Of a stretch of 37,335 nucleotides of DNA, positions 31,743-37,335 are shown one piece after another (positions within the stretch are counted from its first letter, which is position 1; each line of letters opens with the position of its first letter). The translations under genes and the position numbers were made by a program. The notes below the pieces were generated by a model. It had not been told where the DNA came from, did no database searches, and saw only the letters and a program-made list of their open reading frames with translations. Source of the stretch: Bacillota bacterium (GTDB lineage Bacteria > Vulcanimicrobiota > SpSt-956 > JAKJGF01); contig JAKJGF010000016.1 of assembly GCA_022704525.1 (NCBI GenBank), positions 1 to 37,335 of the forward strand. The letters are read 5' to 3'.

Positions 31743-32451
31743 TATTCTGTTCTCCCATAAGCTTTTTTAAAAAGAATTCTGCCATATAAAAATCAGTTTC
31801 TTCATCAATATCAATACTTCTTTCTCTTGGCATTATATAAATTTTAGTATCTTTATGAAATTGGGGATTATCTGAAAATAAACTGTCTTTAAACCATACA
31901 TTAAATCCATCATTCATGTCATAAACCTCCGGTGCATCCCTGCGATCGGTCAATTTTTCCATATCTTTAACCAATCTTATCTTTCCTTCCTTTTCTTCTA
32001 CCATATTATAATAGGGATTTCTATAGGAAGGGCTAACACTGAACACATTTGAGGAACCTTTATCTATCAGTAATTTTATACAATTATCCATATCTTTTTC
32101 ATTCTTCAAGGGGGTGGATACTCCCAGATCGACTATTACATCGAATTTTCCCAGATGCTCTGTAGCCCACATATAAGCGTGTTTTGTAGCATCTATTCTC
32201 GAAACTTTATCTTCTGCCAGTTCCGGAGGACGTTTGAAATGGATTTTGAAACCGTAATTATTTACTACATTTATTATATCATCACTATCTGTAGAAATTA
32301 TATAACTATCAATATAAGTTGATTTCTTAATAAGATCCAGTGAATAGCAGATTAATGGTTTACCTGATAGTTCCCTTATATTTTTATTCTTTACACCTCT
32401 AGAGCCGCCACGGGCGCAGATTGTTGCCAGTATATTATATCCTTTATACAT
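31732..32451 (-). CDS. ptmB: CMP-nonulosonate (acylneuraminate) cytidylyltransferase
   Basis: This enzyme activates a nonulosonic acid as its CMP ester, the donor for glycosylation. The 239-aa protein has the family N-terminal motif ATICARGGSRGVKNKNIREL (residues about 9-28), then GKPLICYSLDLIKKS, and further IISTDSDDI, RPPELAEDKVSR, and the ending ERSIDIDEETDFYMAEFFL, in which D-I-D-E/D binds metal. It matches PtmB/LegF/NeuA. The combination with PtmA/E/F-like genes favours legionaminic acid or a derivative over N-acetylneuraminate. Only 1 bp separates it from the oxidoreductase upstream. Confidence 0.9.
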   Translation of the reverse strand: MYKGYNILATICARGGSRGVKNKNIRELSGKPLICYSLDLIKKSTYIDSYIISTDSDDIINVVNNYGFKIHFKRPPELAEDKVSRIDATKHAYMWATEHLGKFDVIVDLGVSTPLKNEKDMDNCIKLLIDKGSSNVFSVSPSYRNPYYNMVEEKEGKIRLVKDMEKLTDRRDAPEVYDMNDGFNVWFKDSLFSDNPQFHKDTKIYIMPRERSIDIDEETDFYMAEFFLKKLMGEQNNGR

Positions 32452-32452
32452 T

Positions 32453-33361
32453 CTACTCCTCCATATTTAATAATTCCAGAGCTTTAATTCCATCATCCAG
32501 GGTTGCAATTTTATCCCTTTTCTCTAAATTCAAAAATTCTTTCATTTCATCTATATAACATTTCTCAAAATCAAATAGATTCGTATCATCTATTACATTA
32601 TCATTTATAATTAATTTCCTGTTTATAAAATCAGCATAAAGAATATTAACATTCTCTCCTATTATTTTAATGCTTCTCTCTTTTTTTCTGATATAATCTA
32701 ATTCCAGATCTACCAGAAAGGTTTTATATCTGTATATACCTTTAAAATAATCCGGTGAGTTAATTTCTAAACTACTAAGATTAGCTCTGTATGTGTAATC
32801 AATATTGACCGGTAATCCGTATAACCAGTTCATATAGTCAGTTTCATGGGACAGATCCAGGTCAACGCCTCCTCCCTGTTCCCTGATAGCGCTATAAGAC
32901 TTTCTATAATCTTTATAAGGCCTCCATTCAGGTAGATATTGGCCGGCAGTAATTTTTACTATCCTTATTTTATCAAAATATTTATCAATAGTATCTTTAA
33001 TTGCTTCAAAAACTCTTAAAAACCTCATGTTATAACCAACATATACATTAATTCTGGATATCTCAGCTATCTTTTTTATTTCCAGAGCTTTACCCAGTTT
33101 ATTTTCAACCGGTTTTTCAATTAACACATTTTTACAGCCTCTTTCTTTAAGTTTTACAAAATCTGACATATGGAAAGCTGTTGGTGTCGCAATTATACCA
33201 TAATCAATATCACTGCATTCCTCGATTCTTTTTATAAATTTTATATTTTTATTATCATCGGAATAATTAGTTAATACATAAGGGAAAAATCCTATAGCGA
33301 GTAAATTCTTTGCATGTCTTTTTCCTATTGAACCGTAACCTGATAGTAAAATTTCTTTCAT
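32453..33361 (-). CDS. ptmF: Gfo/Idh/MocA oxidoreductase, PtmF-like
   Basis: The 302-aa protein has an N-terminal Rossmann domain (ILLSGYGSIGKRHAKNLLAI, residues 4-23). The middle GIIATPTAFHMSDFVKLKERGCKNVLIEKPV contains the family E-K-P (about 72-81). The C-terminal alpha/beta domain includes GGGVDLDLSHETDYM, where D-H is the catalytic His region. It matches the PtmF branch of sugar-modifying oxidoreductases of nonulosonate loci. It is sandwiched between PtmE-like and PtmB-like genes on the same strand. The exact sugar substrate cannot be read from sequence. Confidence 0.8.
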   Translation of the reverse strand: MKEILLSGYGSIGKRHAKNLLAIGFFPYVLTNYSDDNKNIKFIKRIEECSDIDYGIIATPTAFHMSDFVKLKERGCKNVLIEKPVENKLGKALEIKKIAEISRINVYVGYNMRFLRVFEAIKDTIDKYFDKIRIVKITAGQYLPEWRPYKDYRKSYSAIREQGGGVDLDLSHETDYMNWLYGLPVNIDYTYRANLSSLEINSPDYFKGIYRYKTFLVDLELDYIRKKERSIKIIGENVNILYADFINRKLIINDNVIDDTNLFDFEKCYIDEMKEFLNLEKRDKIATLDDGIKALELLNMEE

Positions 33362-33376
33362 AAGTCACCTTTTATA

Positions 33377-34456
33377 TTAAATTCTTTTCAAAATAGATAA
33401 TTGTTCTATAGATTTTTTATATGCTTCCCATTCTCCAATATCGATATAGTCTTTCTGGTTAACCGGATAGATTAAAATTTTTTTGTTATTTTTTATCAGT
33501 AATTTTATTAAATCTGGCATATCAAAATAACTGTTTTCTGGTATAAATTTTATGCAGCCTTTGTTAAATACATATATACCTGTATTAATATTAAAGGTAT
33601 ATTCAGGTTTTTCTATAATTTCTGTAACCTCCCCGCCGTTTTTATGCATAATAACTCCATAGGGTATTTTATGATATTGAATCGAAGAGAGTATGGTTAA
33701 ATAAGATTTATTCTCTTTGTGAAAATCCACTACCTTCTGATAATTTACTTTTACTATGATATCACAGTTAGTCATAATAAATGTTTCAGAAATATCATTA
33801 TCAATAAGTTTCAAACTGCCTGCAGTACCAAGAAATTTTTTTTCCCAGATATATTTTATTATATAATCTTTTTCGATATCATTGAAATAGGCTTCTATCA
33901 TTTTTCCTTTATAATTAAGGGATAAATAATAGTTTAAAACACCATATTTCTTGAATTCGTCAATAATAATTTCAATTATAGTCTTATCACCTATGGGAAT
34001 AAGAGGTTTGGGGAGTACACTGGTAAATGGTTCAAGTCTTGTGCCTTTCCCACCGGCCATTATGACAACAGGTATATTAATTGGTTTAATGTTGAAGCTT
34101 TCATAAGCATTTTCAGCAAATAAATCATTCCATACTATAAAATCTATTATCTCTTTATTATGATTTACTATTGGTAAAATTTGTAATTTTTTCTGAATAA
34201 ATATTTTCTTTGCAAATTCGACAGAAAAATTTGATTCTTCAATAAAAATCGGATTTTTATTATAAATCTTTTTAATGTCATTTTCCAGATTTCCGGCTTT
34301 CAGTATATATCTCCTTATATCCCCATCAGAGAGAGCACCTATGAGATGATTTTCTTTATCTACTATTAAAAGGACTTTTTCTGCCGTCTTATCCAATTTT
34401 TTTAAAGATTCTTTTATAGTAATATCTTCCTTAACCAGTATATCTTTTTTTAGCAT
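33377..34456 (-). CDS. ptmE: CBS-domain sugar-1-phosphate nucleotidyltransferase, PtmE-like
   Basis: The 359-aa protein joins two domains. Residues about 1-120 are a CBS pair (DGDIRRYILKAGN and IVNHNKEIIDFIVWND), likely sensing a nucleotide. Residues about 130-350 are a nucleotidyltransferase with VVIMAGGKGTRLEPFTSVLP and KPLIPIGDKTIIE. PtmE of Campylobacter jejuni has the same CBS-transferase fusion and makes the GDP-sugar precursor of legionaminic acid. Similar fusions occur in mannose-1-phosphate guanylyltransferases, which is the alternative. Its place between NeuC-like and PtmF-like genes supports the PtmE reading. Confidence 0.85.
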   Translation of the reverse strand: MLKKDILVKEDITIKESLKKLDKTAEKVLLIVDKENHLIGALSDGDIRRYILKAGNLENDIKKIYNKNPIFIEESNFSVEFAKKIFIQKKLQILPIVNHNKEIIDFIVWNDLFAENAYESFNIKPINIPVVIMAGGKGTRLEPFTSVLPKPLIPIGDKTIIEIIIDEFKKYGVLNYYLSLNYKGKMIEAYFNDIEKDYIIKYIWEKKFLGTAGSLKLIDNDISETFIMTNCDIIVKVNYQKVVDFHKENKSYLTILSSIQYHKIPYGVIMHKNGGEVTEIIEKPEYTFNINTGIYVFNKGCIKFIPENSYFDMPDLIKLLIKNNKKILIYPVNQKDYIDIGEWEAYKKSIEQLSILKRI

Positions 34457-34472
34457 AAGAAATAACCTTTCA

Positions 34473-35633
34473 TTAAAATGTTATATCATAAAAGATTTTT
34501 TTTAAATCAGTTATAGTAAAGGTTTTTATGATTTTTAAAATCTTCTTTGCTGCTGTACCATTACCATGAGGATTTACTATTTTTTTTAATTTTTCTTTAA
34601 AATCCTCTGAATAAAGTTTGTTTAAGGCATTTTTTATTGATTCTTTTGTGGCATCACAGTCAATTACGCTCCTGGCTTTTATTCTTCCTTTCTGTCTGTC
34701 TCCTATATTTATAGTACCAATGTTAAAACTCGGCGCTTCAATAAGGCCGCTTGAGGAGTTTCCAATTACTGCATCTACATATTTCATAGTGGATAGATAG
34801 TGCATCTGTCCCATAGAAGTAAAGCATGTAGATTTATCCGCATTCTTAGATATATATTCGTCGATCATTTTATTAATTATTCTTCCATCTGGATCAGCGT
34901 TTGCTTTTGTGAAGACTATATTTGTCTCCTTTAATTCATCTATTATATCCAATAAGTTCTGAAACTGGTTTCCTGATGTATTCTGTTCAAGTGTAACAGG
35001 GTGGAAGGTAACAAGTAGATTATATTTATTAAAAGAAAAGTTTAATTCTTTTTCTAAAAATTTTTTTGATAGTAATTTTAAATTTTTTATATTATCTATC
35101 CCCAGAGCCCCTACAGTAAAGACTCTATCAGGTGATTCTCCCAGTTGAATAATTCTCTTCCTGTATTCTTCTGCAGAAGTAAAATGTAAATATGACATTT
35201 TTGTAATACTGTGTCTTAATGCATCATCAATAGCCCCTTCTGTAAGTTCTCCCCCATACAGGTGAGCAATCGGTATCCTGGCAATAAAAGTAGCTATAGA
35301 GGCAGCAAAAGTTTCAACCCTATCCCCTAAAAGTATAACTAAATCTGGGCTCAATCTCTGTAATGCATCTGTAAAACCTATTATGCCGAGTCCTATTGAT
35401 TTTGAAATACCGACTTCCGTATCACTTGATAATAACATTTCTACTTTTTCATTTATTATAAATCCGTCTTTTTCTATTTCTTTATAAGTTAGTCCGAATT
35501 CCGGCGACAGATGCATACCTGTAACAATTAACTGTAATTCCACAAAAGTGTCTTTTTTAAGTTCGGACAATAGAGGAAAAAATAAACCGTATTCAGCTCT
35601 TGTTCCCGTAATTATGCATATCTTCTTTTTCAT
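34473..35633 (-). CDS. neuC: Hydrolysing NDP-HexNAc 2-epimerase (NeuC/LegG family)
   Basis: The enzyme epimerises C2 of an NDP-N-acetyl sugar and releases the free ManNAc-type sugar for condensation with PEP. The 386-aa length is normal. Signatures are CIITGTRAEYGLFFPLLSEL at the N-terminus, VILLGDRVETFAASIATF, IPIAHLYGGELTEGAIDDAL, FHPVTLEQN and VIGNSSSGLIEAPSF, all standard for NeuC/LegG. Given the PtmE-type gene next door, a GDP-linked substrate (LegG-like) is likelier than UDP-GlcNAc. It lies 11 bp downstream of the B12-radical SAM gene in the same operon. Confidence 0.92.
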   Translation of the reverse strand: MKKKICIITGTRAEYGLFFPLLSELKKDTFVELQLIVTGMHLSPEFGLTYKEIEKDGFIINEKVEMLLSSDTEVGISKSIGLGIIGFTDALQRLSPDLVILLGDRVETFAASIATFIARIPIAHLYGGELTEGAIDDALRHSITKMSYLHFTSAEEYRKRIIQLGESPDRVFTVGALGIDNIKNLKLLSKKFLEKELNFSFNKYNLLVTFHPVTLEQNTSGNQFQNLLDIIDELKETNIVFTKANADPDGRIINKMIDEYISKNADKSTCFTSMGQMHYLSTMKYVDAVIGNSSSGLIEAPSFNIGTINIGDRQKGRIKARSVIDCDATKESIKNALNKLYSEDFKEKLKKIVNPHGNGTAAKKILKIIKTFTITDLKKIFYDITF

Positions 35634-35644
35634 ATTTTTTAGTT

Positions 35645-37033
35645 TTAAAGTTGTCGAAAACCACGAAAACTTGTATCTTTTTCCAGATAAAGTTTTTCAG
35701 CCTGTTTAAGTGTTATAGATAACTTTTTCTGGAAATAATTTGTAATCAATCTATTATTTGCTTCTAACAGACAGGAATGAAATTGTTCTTCTGACATTTC
35801 TGTAAAGTTAACAGACAGTAAATCAGAATTTGTGTGTTTATTTTCATAAAAATCCTCGCAATCTTTAAGAAGTCCTTTTTTAATACCATAATAGTAAAGC
35901 TCTGAACCTGGATAAGGTGTTACAGGTCGAATAGTTCGCATCTGGGCACCATCATCATATTTCAGTAGAAACTCTACTCCCTTATTTAATGTATCTTTAT
36001 TATCACCAATATTTCCGAATATAATATTAAATCCCGGGCTTATACCTGCATTTAATGTAGCTTCAATTCCTCTGATAATTTGTTTCGTAGTTAACCCTTT
36101 TTTCATATTTTTTAGTACCCTGTCATCCAGAGATTCAATACCGTAATTAATAAATACACATCCTGCCTGTTTCATTAAATTTAAGACATCTCTTCTTGCG
36201 TAATTTAATCTTCCGTTACAATCCCATTTGATATTTAATTTATTTTTAATAAAGTCATTACAGATACTTACTATTCTTTCTTCTGAGGACATTAAAAGTT
36301 CATCTCCGAAAGCAATATAGGTAATTCCGTATGTTGCTTTTAAAAGCTTGATTTCTTCAATTACATTTTCATTACTTCTCGTTCTTAAACCTTCATCAAT
36401 GCGATAACAGAAAGTACATTTGAAAGGACAACCTCTGCCTGATAAGATAGGCAATACAAAATCGTTATTACTGACATGGGGCATTCTTAAAAGTCTGTAA
36501 TAATCTATAGGGAATAGCTCGTAAGCCGGAAAGGGGATAGCATCAATGTCTTTTATTAAAGGGCGTTTTTCATTAATAAATACTTTATCACCTTCGCGGA
36601 ATGCTATTCCTTTTATGGTAGATAGTGAGCTTTTATTTTCTATAGATTTCAGTAATTCTATGACTGTTATTTCTCCTTCCCCTATAACAATTACATCGGC
36701 CAGTGTTTTTTTTAGGAAAAATTCTGGCTCAGGAGCAGGTCCATGTCCTCCGATTATATAAAATGGCCTGTCTTTAGATCTATTTATTGCATCAGAAATT
36801 TTAAGTAATTTTCTATATTGATAATATCCTGCTATTATACTTACACCGATAACATCAAATTTATTTTTATTTAGATATTCTGTCAGATCTTCATCGGGAT
36901 AATGAAATTTATCCTGATTATATATTACCACTTCATATCCTTCTTTTAAAAGTACAGCAGCAATATATGCCAGTCCCTGAGGAAACCAGTGTATATAAGA
37001 ATCATTATCATATACAATCAGTAAAATACGCAA
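35645..37033 (-). CDS. B12-binding radical SAM enzyme in the nonulosonate operon
   Basis: The 462-aa protein has an N-terminal cobalamin-binding Rossmann-like domain (residues about 1-135; GLAYIAAVLLKEGYEVVIYN, FDVIGVSIIAG, YIIGGHGPAPEP, VIVIGEGE) and a radical SAM core with GRGCPFKCTFCYR (CxxxCxxC, at about 195-202), then YIAFGDELLM, GIESLDDRVLKNMKKG and GFNIIFGNIG. Class B radical SAM enzymes of this build methylate unreactive carbons or do rearrangements. It sits between the NeuB- and NeuC-like genes, 11 bp from the latter. It probably modifies the nonulosonic acid, its precursor or the glycan, but no substrate can be assigned. Confidence 0.85.
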   Translation of the reverse strand: MRILLIVYDNDSYIHWFPQGLAYIAAVLLKEGYEVVIYNQDKFHYPDEDLTEYLNKNKFDVIGVSIIAGYYQYRKLLKISDAINRSKDRPFYIIGGHGPAPEPEFFLKKTLADVIVIGEGEITVIELLKSIENKSSLSTIKGIAFREGDKVFINEKRPLIKDIDAIPFPAYELFPIDYYRLLRMPHVSNNDFVLPILSGRGCPFKCTFCYRIDEGLRTRSNENVIEEIKLLKATYGITYIAFGDELLMSSEERIVSICNDFIKNKLNIKWDCNGRLNYARRDVLNLMKQAGCVFINYGIESLDDRVLKNMKKGLTTKQIIRGIEATLNAGISPGFNIIFGNIGDNKDTLNKGVEFLLKYDDGAQMRTIRPVTPYPGSELYYYGIKKGLLKDCEDFYENKHTNSDLLSVNFTEMSEEQFHSCLLEANNRLITNYFQKKLSITLKQAEKLYLEKDTSFRGFRQL

Positions 37034-37050
37034 TTTTTATCCTCCTTAAA

Positions 37051-37335
37051 TTATACTTCTATCAATTCATCTATGGTAAAATGCTTTCCAGCAATCTTTC
37101 CTATTATTTCATCCCATCTCATAGGACTTATACCATACCCGGGTCTTTTTACAGTTATGTTTTCTTCTGTAAAGATTTCTCCTTTTTTTATATCTCTTGC
37201 TGCTATAATACTTTTTCTTGCTATATTCATATTTTTTATTTCAGATTTTGAAGGTTTCTTTATACCATCACCCATGGCAATTTCTATATTTCTTATGGCT
37301 CGTACCATTTCCTTTAATTCAGATGGTTCCATACT
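37051..37335 (-). CDS. neuB: Nonulosonate synthase (NeuB/LegI family), C-terminal part
   Basis: Ninety-odd C-terminal residues are in the window; the frame is open at the right edge, so the N-terminal PEP-condensing TIM barrel is outside. The visible part ends the barrel (MVRAIRNIEIAMGDGIKKPS) and includes the antifreeze-like SAF domain: NMNIARKSIIAARDIKKGEI, FTEENITVKRPGYGISP and IIGKIAGKHFTIDELI. The R-P-G-x-G-I-x-P block is a hallmark of NeuB/LegI/PseI enzymes, which join a HexNAc-type sugar with PEP to make the C9 acid. It is the first gene seen in the minus-strand operon, 17 bp from the radical SAM gene. Confidence 0.92.
   Translation of the reverse strand, partial: SMEPSELKEMVRAIRNIEIAMGDGIKKPSKSEIKNMNIARKSIIAARDIKKGEIFTEENITVKRPGYGISPMRWDEIIGKIAGKHFTIDELIEV

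Noticed and set aside
1-37335. tRNA, rRNA or known riboswitch
   Set aside because: No cloverleaf, rRNA signature or recognisable riboswitch core was seen by eye in any intergenic region; a tRNAscan-SE and Rfam search would settle this.

Overview
AT-rich bacterial DNA from a diderm (an outer-membrane TolC-type protein, a periplasmic adaptor and type IV prepilin-like proteins are present). The first third has an anaerobe-like redox flavour: RIC iron-sulfur repair protein, ferredoxins and 4Fe-4S proteins. The sequence alone does not fix the phylum. Two large helical repeat proteins and several intergenic repeat families suggest a poorly sampled lineage.

Layout. 1-167: C-terminal tail of a RelE/ParE-like toxin. 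209-2173 (minus): two unrecognised genes. 2174-2997: non-coding, holding a 339-bp element with 26-bp inverted ends and a broken small ORF, then the tetR promoter and a palindromic operator. 2998-6836: stress/redox cluster (TetR, cupin, 4Fe-4S protein, RIC, small ORF, ferredoxin, methyltransferase). 7153-10835: two prepilin-like proteins and a very large PilX-like protein. 11150-18857: MarR regulator followed by a complete YbhGFSR-like ABC-2 exporter with its own TolC; the double ATPase of YbhF is here two genes. 19433-21499: a 688-residue protein made of 21-residue repeats. 21626-22705: radical SAM/SPASM enzyme, followed by a 447-bp branched inverted-repeat element. 23229-28879: ugd, and divergently a probable phosphonate-glycan module (cytidylyltransferase, phosphonopyruvate decarboxylase, Fe-type alcohol dehydrogenase, TagF-like transferase). 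28893-37335 (minus): a GT42-like putative sialyl/nonulosonyl transferase, an IS1634-family remnant, and a nonulosonic (probably legionaminic) acid operon (SDR, CMP-NulO synthetase, Gfo/Idh oxidoreductase, CBS-nucleotidyltransferase, NeuC, B12-radical SAM, NeuB truncated at the window edge).

How it fits together. The right-hand 14 kb looks like a surface-glycan locus: it would supply UDP-glucuronate, CMP-nonulosonate and, by inference, a CMP-activated phosphonate, plus two candidate transferases. The left-hand clusters each begin with their own regulator and a good sigma70-type promoter (TetR; MarR).

Most notable for follow-up: the branched palindromic element at 22702-23148, the exact 21-residue glycine repeat of the 688-aa protein, the near-identical 21-bp sequence upstream of both hypothetical loci (2261-2281 and 19221-19241), and the phosphonate module lacking a PEP mutase in this window.
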